NCBI GenBank assembly: GCA_008360975.2
Contig: CM039182.1
Location: 16,340,324-16,404,323 of the forward strand
Origin: Lichenostomus cassidix
Taxonomy: Eukaryota > Chordata > Aves > Passeriformes > Meliphagidae
Length of the DNA: 64,000 nucleotides
Direction of reading: 5' to 3'
Shown here: positions 1 through 10,658 of the stretch, in pieces
Layout: the number at the start of each line of letters is the position of its first letter
Position numbering within the stretch: the stretch's first letter is position 1
Notes under the pieces: model-generated
What the model was told of the DNA's origin: nothing
Seen by the model: only the letters and a program-made list of their open reading frames with translations
Database searches by the model: none
Position numbers and translations under genes: made by a program

Positions 1-2931
1 ATATGAAATCCATCAGGTTTATCCTATATATATATATATATGTATATGTATACACACACACACATATATATATATACACACACAGAGATTGATTATATAT
101 TGATGTTTATGCACATATATTTATATAAAGCAAAGGTTTTAAATGAACAGGTCAAAATGCCACTGAGGTAGAGTTCAACTATTGCAACATTCATCCATCT
201 AAAAATGGAGTGAAGAGCACAAGATGTGCACCTCCAGAGGATGGTTCAGCTCATTCTATGGCAGCTGTCTGTAGATGGGACCTGCCCTGCAGACACATCC
301 CTTCCCTCTCCCTCAAGTATACAGGAGTTGCTGTAACTAGCCCAGGGTATTCACCCAATGCTTGGGCAGCCAAAGTGAGATAAGCTAAAATCTACCCTTT
401 AAGCAGATGAAGGAAACACTGTTGAGTATCTGTGCTGGCAAATTTAACATTGTTTTGACTTGTAAGATTTGTTTTAATCTCACCAAAGATATATATACTG
501 TTGCACAGCCCACAGAAGCTGTGCCCTTCATTTCTAATCAGTATCCTAGCTCTGCTCTTGCAGTGAGGCTGCCCTGCTCTGGGCTTTCCCTGACCTCACT
601 GGCCCTCTTGTGAATCCAAGGGAAAATGCCACAGAAGAATGGCATTGCTGGCATATGGGTCAGCACAGATCAGGGTTTTTCATCCCCTTTCAACTATCTT
701 GAGGGATATGAATGTATTTCTACACCTCTCTGCAGAAATGACAAAAGAAGAAATGGAGAGATTAAGACGAAATGCTCAGGTACCTGCCCCTAAGAAATGC
801 AGATGTCATGCAACAGCTGCTACTGATGATTTAGGTGACTCAACCAAGGTGTTCAAGTTGAAGTAATTTGGCCTATCTTGTCCAATGTCATTGGCTCAGT
901 GTCAAAAGAATCAAGACTGAAATGTTAAGTTTCTTCAATACGAGGCTTTCCTATTAGTATTAATTACTCTGTCATTGTACCTTAAGTTTATTAATAAGCC
1001 TGCATTCTGCTTTTAATTTTGTAGCTGTGTTTACATCCACAGTTAATTGCAGGTTACAAAACACACCTACAGAATTTGGAGAAAATAATCAGGCCCTTAT
1101 GCTTTACATGTATTGATACTGTGTATTTAATTCCAGAGAATGCAGAGAGGAAGAACCTTTTCCTTGCAACAGCGAGGGCTTCAGCTAAAGCCATGACAGT
1201 TTGAAGTGAGAAGACAGCACAGAGATTATTTTGATGATTGCCTAAAAAAGCAGAACCTGCACACTGAGTATTGCTGCCTTAAGAGAGTAAATCAGAGCTA
1301 TGTACTTTGCACAAACCAGAAACTGCAGAGAAATAAAGAATGAGAAGGGGCAGCCCTGCAAATGCCAGCGCAGGCTCACGCTCGCCGGAGAGCCTGACCC
1401 ACGCAGGTGTCAGCTCGATGAAGTGAGCTCTGACACACCAGCCACACCTTGGCCCCGTGTCAGGCAGGACCTTCCACAGCCCCAGCAGCTCCTCCTGGGG
1501 CACACACCTTTCCTGACTCACAGTGTCTCTACAGGAGTTTGCCAGACTCGGGCAGATCTGAACACACACCGAGCCTTTCAGCCAGCCTGCTGCCGTGCCC
1601 GGCTCTGCCCTCCAGGGCTGGCTGGGCAGCATGGCTATTGCTCTCCTCTCACCCTGCAGGGCCCTGACAGCCCAGTGGGAAGGTGAGGAGCTAAGAGCAG
1701 CTGTACCGAGCCAGGTCAGGGTTGGTAACCAACCACTGCTCAGTTTCCAAAAGCTTTCACTTTGGTCCTGGGCTCGGGATACACACTCAGATGGCTGGTG
1801 TGATGGAGGCCAAGGTTTTCAGGGGGATCTCTGAGCACCACAGTAAAAGCTGTCAGAGTTTTTGCTCTCAGTGCTTTTAAGTAAGAACTCATCAAAAAGC
1901 AATGTCAATTCTTCTCCTGTGTTTCTCTACATCTGTGGAAAGGGCCAGAATAAAACTCCCACACCACTTCCCACGAGTGCATTCAGATGTGAGAAGTTGA
2001 AGGTGAACCTTGCCTGACCTTCATGGCCTCGGAGAGCTGAACGTCTGAGGCTGTTATCAGTGAGGCTTTCCTCTACTCAGCAGTGCTCTCTTTCCCTCTC
2101 CAGTAGGCCAACTAGCTTCCCTTCCTGAAAGGCTCCTTCTGCAACAGCTAACAGTCTGTTCTCTTTTGACAGGCCATGATTTTATACCCAATGTATATTC
2201 TGTCAATATTTTGCAATTTTGTAAGAGAGACAAGCCAAAATTTTTGAGCAATGAAATTAGAGAGTAAGAGAAGAGGTGACAAAGAGTATAAATCAAAAGA
2301 CTAAGTGGAATGATTAAAAAAACAAAAAGTCTTAACAATGTTAATCAATGATTTCTATACTAACTTTTTTGCCTTACTGACTTGCCCTGAAAGATTCAGG
2401 TTTCTAAGCCTTTAAGCACTCAGATTAACTAGCTGCCCAAGCACCCCACTGAGCAAAACAGGTCAGCTTCACAAGGAAAGCCAGCAACATGCTCTAATGC
2501 TGGCAGGGTCTTACTGACTCCACTAAAACTGCTGGAAGGGATGCTGTGTCTTTCCCTGCTTGCTCCAATTTCCCCTGCAGTGATGGAGAGCTTTGTTGTG
2601 TTTCTTCCCTCCATTATTAACACAATAGTCTATTTCATGTAATCCATAAAAAGTGGGGGCAAAGCAAAACTGCAAGGCAAACGTCTCGTCTCATTATGCT
2701 TCCCATGTGCCATTACAGCTGCTCATCATGCAGTGCAATTTGCTCAAACAGACCCTCATAATCACATCCCTGAAATTCATAAACATGCAATACTTTATCT
2801 CAAAGAGGCCACTGGTGTTTACTAGCAAGTGTCCTCTCAAACATGCATATTTAATTATATTTACTCTTTAGCTACAGGGCATGTCATATACCACAGTCTG
2901 AAAAACAGAGAAAGCTTGAAATGTCATGTAC
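1..2931 (-). other. GAD2 intron 6, partial
   Basis: Noncoding apart from a TA/CA repeat at its far end and a short plus-strand exon-like segment at 736-779. I searched for GAD2 exon 7 (expected GAISNMYAM...) and did not find it. Confidence 0.75.
26..85. repeat. TA/CA microsatellite
   Basis: Alternating TA and CA dinucleotide blocks inside GAD2 intron 6. Confidence 0.95.
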
Positions 2932-3044
2932 CAGGTGAAAATATCCCATCGCCACAGCCCCCTGGCCAGCCAACCATCTCTCTCATTTTCCTTAGTGTGA
3001 CATATTCCAAAAGTACAAACACTGGAGCAATTTCATAGGTGAAC
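2932..3044 (-). CDS. GAD2: GAD2 coding exon 6
   Basis: A 113-base exon encoding [20 protein letters not shown] then [17 protein letters not shown], with the donor at G|gtacat. The residues match the GAD glycine-rich GWPGG...GDGIFSPGG region that leads into the PLP domain. GWPGGCGDG has Cys where mammalian GAD65 has Ser. No exon 7 (expected to begin GAISNMYAM) could be found between 1 and 2931, so it should lie below the window. Confidence 0.95.
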
Positions 3045-6000
3045 CTGAAACGTAGTAATGTCCATGTTTAATGCTTTCATCTCAACACTAACATATCTTT
3101 CTCCAATATTACATTACATTATAGCCACAACATACTCCAACTAATACATGTAAAGATCTGTTTCACAATATTTTCCACAGTCTTCCTTCTGATTCGACAT
3201 CAAATGTCTAGAAGGAGAAATGCAGAGAGCGCTTGAGAATACATTTCCACCCACTTTAGTGAAAATATTTTGCCCCCTGTTCCAGGTTGAAGGCTTTGCC
3301 CTACATCCAAGAGGTGCTGGGCAGAGCCAGCCCTTCGCCCTGCACAAATCCGTGTGCATATCTCGAGGCACGTGTCAGCTGTCCTATGCACAATGACCAG
3401 ACAGTGCATGAAGCTAAGCAAGCACACCAACATTCTTCCTAAGCCCAAAGCGAAAAAAACCCCACACTTTAAATTCTGCATCTCTTTCTTACAGGAAGCA
3501 ATGGCTCTGTCTGCTCCCAGTATGGATTGTACATAACCCCTCTACATGAATGCAACTGCTCACTTAGCCCACCTTTCATTTTTTGTATTTATGCATGCAA
3601 AATTTTAATCTGTTTGTATTTTTTCTGTGCTTTTGGGAGGTAGCAAAACCAACATCATACCAGTATGATGAAATCTTATAAATGAGAGCCTCCAAGACAA
3701 TGTTGAATGTCTTTTTGTAAATAACTTGTAACCATTTAAAAAGCAGTTAATTTTCCCCCCAGCAATTTTAGCATAAAATAATTTTTCATTCATATACAGC
3801 AACTGATTTTTTAGAGTATTACTGTAAAATTATATTAAACATCTATATATTAAATAAAAAAATTTGCTACTTACATATTAGTATTTGCTGCTGATGTCAG
3901 CCAGTCTGCCGCCAATCCAACCATGTCCAATCCAGTGGAAAGTTGATTAAAATATCTAGGGTGCCCTGCATAAGATAATAGGCTGATGACTCTGAATGAA
4001 ACTATTCAGTGCTGAACAGTATATTTACCTTCATATTTCTATAGAGAAGGAAGTGCTTTCAAGGTATGAAACAAAGCAAACAGCAGTAAATACATTTCTT
4101 GAAAAAGGCGGGATAATTTCTCTTCTTTCTCATTTCAAACTCAGTAAAATCAGAGTAATTACACTGAACACAGAATAATGAATTCCAACATTTCCTATTA
4201 TCCTTTCAATATGCCTTGAAAATTAGCACATTGCTGCCTCACAAAAATAGCTGTTTGCTCCCGTTAGTGTGTCACATGTTGTCACTGGATATGGTTTTGC
4301 CTGACTAGGTTTGAAAGGCACGCATGAGACACCATCTGAAGAGCTTGCCAGGACATATAACATCAGTGATGAATGGCTAATGATTGTAATAGACAGGGCA
4401 AAATGAGAAAATGGAGTATTTTGGTGACTGCTTTGCACATGACTCAATGGCTGATGATTGGATGAAGATGGCAGGGAAGGTGGTGGTCCTTGTAATTTCT
4501 TCACTGTCAGAGTGCAATTACAAATAGCCTGGCTACTTGCAATTGTGATTTTAATCAAACACCATGAAAACCAGCACTGCTGCCCCAGCAGAATGATGCA
4601 CAAGACTATATTCAGTGAGCAGATAGTCCATTTACTTGGTTAATCTAATTGGCTCCTGTTTTTTTCTAAAATCCTCCTAGAGATTTTCCTTAAAAAGATG
4701 CCTAGAGCCATTAAACTCAGGAAGCATTAAAATTCCATTTTTACTAGTTACTTCCCGCAAGCCCCTGATAAGTGGCATAATTACTGGTACAAATTATGGA
4801 TGGCCCACAATTACTTAAATGCCATACAACTCAAAGGAAGGCAGCCTCTGCTTGGAAAACACCTGTCCTGACCCTTAGACGATGTACTGTTATTGCCATC
4901 AGAGAAAACAAAAGATAAAGGAAGATGATTGAGGAAATGCAGACCCAGCACTGAGAGAAAACTTATCTTCGGTCTCCTGTGGCCTCTTATCAGGCGTGGA
5001 CACATGGCTGGCAGAGCAGCACGGGGAATTGCTCCCCAGCTCCCACCCTGCAGCACACAAAGGCAGAGTAATCAGGCTGAGCAGGCAGGCCAGAGCTGAG
5101 GATATGGGGCAGGGGACACACATGCAAATTCCACCTCCCTGTGCCCTTAACCTGAGACCAGCCCTGTGCTATTGCCATCCAGCCTGATCGCATTTTGCAC
5201 TGAGCTCCCCCTGTCCAGTGACAGAAACTGCCACCTTTCCCTGGTCTGTGCTGCCAAACACAGGCAGCCTAAGTCCCTGAGACACCGAGGAATGATGCTG
5301 AGATCCAGCAGAATGAACTGGATCTTGCTCCCTGCTGTTCACACTCTTCAGTGGGGTCAGTGGACCTAAGACACACGTGCACCCCATCACCACCACCACG
5401 GCCTCAGCAACCCTGCTCTGGAAGCTCTGCCTGACAGAGGACTGCACCTCCCCATACTGGAGGGATTTTGGGAGATTTCCATATTTATACCTTAGGTTCC
5501 ATATCACAGCTGGATCCCAGATTTCACCTGAAAGTAACAGAAAATTAGGAGCTAAAACCCTTTAGTAGGTCTGAGCCACAGGAATGCTCAAAGAGGTTAC
5601 AAAACCTCCTGTTTTGGAAATAAATCCGCACTGAAAAGCTGGGGAATAGCAGAATTTGTATCTGCAGCTGCAGTGTCTCAGCGGGTCTCTGCCATACCCA
5701 GCCCCAGGCGACAGCCCTGTTGTCACTGCCTGTTTCTTCAAGCAAACCTCCCAGCACACCACCTGCTTTGGGAGCTGCCGCAGGAACGGGGCCGGGCAGC
5801 CGGACCCTGGAGCGAGCAGCGCTGCATCGAGAGATGTCAGGATGGAGAGAGCGGGAGCTGCGGCTGCCGGGAGAGCCCCCAGGACCACACCTGTGACACA
5901 GCCCCTCCCGCTCCGTGCCCTTCCCTTCTGCGGCACGGCTGGAACACGGGAGGGCAGGGAATGCACTGCCCCAGCCTGACCCCAGCCCTTGCTGCAGGGG

Positions 6001-9000
6001 TTTGTCTGTCCATTGACAACTCAATACGTGAGCAAACTCTCTTCTCTTGGCTAGATGGACATGGAAAATTGAGCCTTTGCTTAAAATACAGGCTCTGCTG
6101 GCCAGGTAAGAAGAGTTTATAAGAGGTGCTGAAAAATCACTACCCGGGTGCCTCTGCCTGAAATACACATCCTTTGTCGAGGTTGCTGCTGAACAAAGAG
6201 GTATTGGAAAAGAGACTGTGACAGGGTGAAGAATGGGGGGAGAGGTGAAAATAGGAGATTATGACTTCATGGTTTGTTTAGCAATAAACAGTGTATTCGC
6301 AGATATGCCAGAGTAAATCGGGAGACGACGGCCAAGACACAGGGACAAGGCACAGGGACACCGGGGTCCTGGCTTTCACCAGCGAGGGCGTGCCTTTGTC
6401 CCCCACACCCTCCCAAACACACTCCCGCCGGCACCGGTTCGAGGCACGGGCATTCCCAGCATGAACACAGCCTCCGCAGCGGCCGGCGGGAAGCGATGAG
6501 AAGGGCTGAGCACCCCGGACAGCTCGGATAAAGGCACGGCTGGCAGCACTGAGTCTGGCCGTGCTGGCAGCCTCACTGCGTGCATGGCCAGCATCAGCGC
6601 CTGCCAGGGAGCAAGGCTGGGCCAGAACCGGCTCCTTGCGTCCTTCCTGGAGTCCCTAGGCCATTTTTAAACGTTCGTATTTTAATTCCCCTGTTCAATT
6701 TCAGTTGTACAGCACACTGTAACTGAATTTCACACCCGTCTCTCCCTGCATTCGCAGTCACTGCCTTTTACATTCTCTAGGCAAGGATTCTGTCTCTGCT
6801 GGCAAGGGGGCAGAAAGCGTGGCATCCCCGCACCCCAGCGAGCCATGGCATGCGGGCAACACCTGGGAGCAACCCAAACCTGCCCCTCGGCCGGGAAATC
6901 AGCCATCTGCCTCGCCGAATGCCCGGACCTGGGGATCCAGCTGTGAGGCTAATCTAAGCAATACAATTTATTTTTCAATGAGCCTGCCGGGCCCCTGCAG
7001 CCAAACGCCGCCCAGGAGGGGCCGTGTCCGAGGGGCTCCTGCGGCAGCAGTGGAGGCAGACGCTGCCCCCAGAAACCTCACCATACTGCCCTTCCTCTGA
7101 GGGTCATTCCAGTGTTTTACTCTGAAGCACATGCCGAACCCTCTGCATTTTGTTAACCCCCTCCCAGGCTGGGGCTGTCGCCCCAGCGTGCTGAGGAGCA
7201 GCAGCAGCCAAGCGAGGTGGCTTTGCACCCCCTGGAATGAGCCCTGCCATGCCACCGCATTTTGCAAAACCCCCCAGCACCCGTTCTCAGACTTCAAAAA
7301 CATTATTTTCATTAATACAAATTTTAAAAAGCCAAGACGGGAAAGCCTCCAATATTTACAGAGAGGAAGAGAAATGGTAAAAGGGTCTCTCTTTTTGGAT
7401 GCACAAAATTAAACAGGTCTATTATGTGAAAACAGGCTATAACAAAAAACAGTTAAAGAAAATCACCTAAGAAACACTATTTTTTGACTGCCCAGAATCA
7501 CAGATTCCACGTTCTACATCATTCCGTGCAAACATGTTTCCTATGCCCTACCCAGACGCATCACATAGATCACTGGGCTGACCGACTTTGTTCCTGTAGA
7601 TATCATTTCTCTAACTATTTATTGCAATATTTTACAGATATTTTGACAGCACCCGACTCACGCACCAAAAACATTCGTCTGGTCATTTCCACCTCTAAAC
7701 GACGAGGATTACACAGATCACTCATAATCTTTACCGGGATCTGTCTGTTCTCTTCTCAAAACCTGGGGGTTTTTGTTTTCCACTCAGCCTCTAGTCACAA
7801 ATCAGCCTTTTGTCTCTTTCAGTAATTGCTACGCATTTATTTTTAAGCAATTTCTCAGTAATTCAAATTCCCACTAAGAGCTCCCCGGACTCCCTATTAT
7901 TTCCCAATGACAGCCGTAATTGCGGCTCCGCTTTCTGCCTGCTCCGCCGCAGTTTATTTAAGGTGGTCCCGATGCAGAGTCGGGCGCTTCCCCACGCCTG
8001 AGCGACCCCATGCCGCCTTCCCTCCCCGAAGCCCACATGGGGCACGACTAACAGGGGATGCCAGGCAGGCAGGAGTCAACCCATCCCTGCTTTCCCCAGT
8101 GAAAAACAACTGATGGCTGATAAAATAAATCAGACATCGGTTTTGTTGCTTGAGCCTAAAGTTGAAACAAAAATCAATGTTTCAATATTCCTGTGTACGA
8201 TTCTGCTAAATTCTCCAATTTTTATTTTACGTCCTGCAGGCAAAGTGAGAGACACGGCAAATGGCCGCCCAGAGGTCGCATTTTCAGGCTGTTTACTGCG
8301 ATTTTGGCTGTTAAATGCGCTGGTCCCTGCTGCCCCCCGTGCAGGGACTTCCCTCTGCCCTGCGCTCCGCTCCCGCCGCATCTCTGCTCTGCAGGGAACA
8401 AGAGGCCATCGCCAGGGCATCCCACGTGAAACGGATGAAAAGGAAGGGCAGAAATTGGTGAAGGTAGTGCCAAGTCTGCTCAGTGGCACACTCGGCAACT
8501 CCGACGCACAGACGCATTAATTTTAAATCGGAAAGGGTGTGCGAGGCTGAGCTGACAGCTACAGAGATGGAGCTGCTGGAGTGTTTTATCATTTTGGAAA
8601 ACTATTTCTGTCTCTGCTAGAAATTGCTTGGAGCTGACAAAATACAGTTGCTGCTTCAATCTTTAACGTTTCAAGCTAAATTGAAATGACACCTTTAATC
8701 AACGGATGAGACCATACAGAGTAGAAAATGAGCATTGCTATTACCTGTTTTAATTGCATACTTCAGAGTCATTCTGCAGTTCGATAAAATTTCTTCCAAG
8801 GTCTGTGGCTGGTCTGCCAGTTCCCAGTTATATTCCTGGAGCAGCTCATTTGGATAATGGAAATCAATAACTTTTGTTGATCTGTCAAAACTTTTCACCA
8901 CATACTGAAGTAAAATGTCCACAACGTCTTGTAGGAAAGACATAGTTGTTATTTCTCCGTTGCATGTCGGCAGAAGATCTGGGAATGGAGAAATTTAAAA

Positions 9001-10658
9001 GTTAACTTCGTTTTACGACTTCATGCATAGATTTTGAACAAAGGCTTCTCCCACATATGTTTAGGAAACCTTTACACTGTGTTTAATAGAAATAGGTTTT
9101 ATTTTCATTTAATAAGCGGATTGACAGGATTGTATTTCAAGGAATGTTCTGAGAGATAAAACGATTTAATCTCCTATCTAAATTGGCCAGTTCTGTCCAC
9201 AGTATATTTCAGACCAATTTTAAAGACAGCGAGAGCAGGGAAACAAGAAATAAGGGAAAACGAATCTCAGGAGAAATAAAGACTGAGCAACAAATGTTAC
9301 AAGCAGCACCCTAAAAATTGTCATTTGCCTTGCAATAAAATACCTTCGTGGTGACTCTCCTATGCAAGTGACTTGTTGATAATTTAATGCCTTTTTCTGA
9401 GGCAATGCTGCACGGGCTCTCGGTGTACACAAAGCTTTTGTTCAAGCGTGATGGCTCAGTCCGAGCCGGACTGTAGTGGAAGCCCCTAATTTGGGGTCCC
9501 GGGCTGCCGAGTAAAAGGGTGAGCTCTTGGCCAGCGCATGTCGGCAGGAAGCTGGGATCTACTCATTAGCAGATACGCTACCTCCAAGGTCAGAAAAGAT
9601 GAAGTGCAAAAATATCTCGAATTAACGCAAATGAGTAAGAGAGCGCTCTATCTCCCTCCTCCCCTCCAACCTTAATTACATCGCAGGGTCTTCAAAGAGA
9701 AGGTCGCTGCTACCAGTCTCCTTAGAAATAGAAAGCTGCAGGCTCCAGCACGCGGGATTTTACTGCTTTGTTTTTTTCTTTTCAGGATTTCTTGTTGTTT
9801 GAGTGATTTTTCGCGGGTTTGAGAAATGCCCGGCGGGGGCCGGGGCTGAGGGCGCAGAGCAGGCACCCCACGCCTCCGCGCAACGCGATTTCCCGACCGA
9901 ACCGCTGGGTTTGTGTTGTTAGTTTTAGAGCAGCAGCGTGCCCCGGGAGCGCCGTTACCTGTTGAGTGCAGAAAGGCGTAATTCACGTCCGCTTTTTGGC
10001 AGCCGCAGGGCTTTTTGTCGCAGGTACAGGTCGGCCTCGGCTCCGCTACCCCCGGGGCTGCTGCCTTGGCGCCGGTTTCCACGGGCTTCTCGGCATCTCC
10101 GTAGAGCAGGGCTTGACAGCGACACGGACACACGGCCTCATTACCCGGGCATCGACCCTCGTCCCCCGCCCCCCCGGCCCGGGGCAGGTCCCGCGGCGCT
10201 CCGCGGGCGCGCAGCCGCGCCCTCGCCGCGGGCTACCGGGGCCTCCCTGCCCTTACCGCAGAGTTTGTTTCCGATCCCTCCCGTGAACTTCTGGGCAACC
10301 TGACACCAAGCTCTGGCTGTAAGAGAAAATCGAGCGGAGGGTCCGTGGGGACGGGTGTGGGTCGGGGGCGTCTCGTCCGACCCCCGGTCCCGTTCCCCAG
10401 GACCCCCGTGCCCCGCAGAGCCCCGCGGCGCTGTCCCCGGCTCCAGCCGCCGTCGGTCCCCGCCGCCCGCACCGCTTCGTCGCGCCGGTCGAGCTGCCAC
10501 AAAGGGGGCTCCGGAGACCGGGCAGCGCTGTCACGGCGGCTCCGTCGGGCCGGTCCCGCCCGGCCGCTCGGCGTCCGCCTACCTGTGCCGGGCGCCTCGG
10601 CCGCCGCGGAGCCCTCCTCGGCTCCGAAGTGCCAGAAGCCGGAGCCGGGGCTTGCCAT
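2932..10658 (-). CDS. GAD2: Glutamate decarboxylase 2 (GAD65), 5' part, coding exons 1-6
   Basis: GAD65 converts L-glutamate to GABA with pyridoxal phosphate, and is anchored on synaptic vesicle membranes of GABA neurons and in islet cells. Six exons (10583-10658, 10257-10316, 9959-10111, 8745-8978, 3875-3965, 2932-3044) join in phase to give residues 1-242 without a stop. The product begins MASPGSGFW, has Cys30 and Cys45 in the segment known to be palmitoylated in GAD65, the cysteine-rich stretch [12 protein letters not shown], then [19 protein letters not shown] and [12 protein letters not shown], which are GAD-specific. The N terminus and cysteines identify GAD2 rather than GAD1. Length against family: about 585 residues are expected, so the PLP-binding lysine and C-terminal domain lie beyond position 1. 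All introns are GT-AG. Identification is from recognised family sequence; the splice sites are read directly. Confidence 0.97.
3045..3874 (-). other. GAD2 intron 5
   Basis: 830 bases with GT-AG borders; nothing else recognised. Confidence 0.85.
3875..3965 (-). CDS. GAD2: GAD2 coding exon 5
   Basis: A 91-base exon encoding [20 protein letters not shown] then [10 protein letters not shown], with the following Met split as AT|G across the intron. It follows intron 4 of about 4.8 kb. The acceptor is atgcag and the donor gtaagt. The Q-L-S-T-G segment is one of the best conserved parts of vertebrate GADs and lines the active-site region. Confidence 0.96.
3966..8744 (-). other. GAD2 intron 4
   Basis: 4.8 kb. 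A moderately GC-rich stretch at about 5.7-7.2 kb contrasts with the AT-rich flanks. No CR1 or coding exon was recognised. The long overlapping ORFs near 5.6-6.1 kb lack any family signature. Confidence 0.8.
8745..8978 (-). CDS. GAD2: GAD2 coding exon 4
   Basis: A 234-base exon for residues 97-174. Key runs are [40 protein letters not shown] and [18 protein letters not shown]. This is the start of the PLP-dependent decarboxylase fold, which forms much of the dimer interface. The acceptor is ttcccag and the donor gtaata. Conservation is near complete except for the variable NGEITTM segment at the front of the exon. Confidence 0.97.
8979..9958 (-). other. GAD2 intron 3
   Basis: 980 bases with GT-AG borders. 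GC content rises towards exon 3. Nothing else recognised. Confidence 0.85.
9959..10111 (-). CDS. GAD2: GAD2 coding exon 3 (cysteine-rich linker)
   Basis: A 153-base exon that begins by completing Ala46 and reads [10 protein letters not shown], then a divergent alanine/proline-rich stretch, then [20 protein letters not shown]. It ends at ACA G|gtaacg. The acceptor is caag rather than the usual cag, but only this site keeps the frame and gives the conserved [10 protein letters not shown]. The linker between this end and exon 4 reads HSTDLLP, as expected for GAD65. Confidence 0.93.
10257..10316 (-). CDS. GAD2: GAD2 coding exon 2 (membrane-anchoring segment)
   Basis: A 60-base exon completing Ala26 and encoding [19 protein letters not shown]. 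It contains Cys30 and Cys45, which in mammalian GAD65 are the palmitoylated cysteines that hold the enzyme on Golgi and synaptic vesicle membranes. The acceptor is ttacag and the donor gtaagg. The phase (1 to 1) matches both neighbours. Confidence 0.96.
10583..10658 (-). CDS. GAD2: GAD2 coding exon 1 (start codon)
   Basis: Encodes residues 1-25, beginning [16 protein letters not shown]. The ATG (bases 10658-10656) sits in a strong Kozak context, CCGCCATGG. The exon ends ACA G followed by gtaggc, so codon 26 is split after its first base. An upstream in-frame reading continues above the ATG, but it is GC-rich and has no family similarity, so this start is preferred. The segment is the variable N-terminal tip of GAD65. 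Confidence 0.95.

Noticed and set aside
5545..6168. 207-codon minus ORF in GAD2 intron 4
   Set aside because: Not in phase with GAD2 exons 4 and 5, which join directly; composition is that of moderately GC-rich noncoding DNA.
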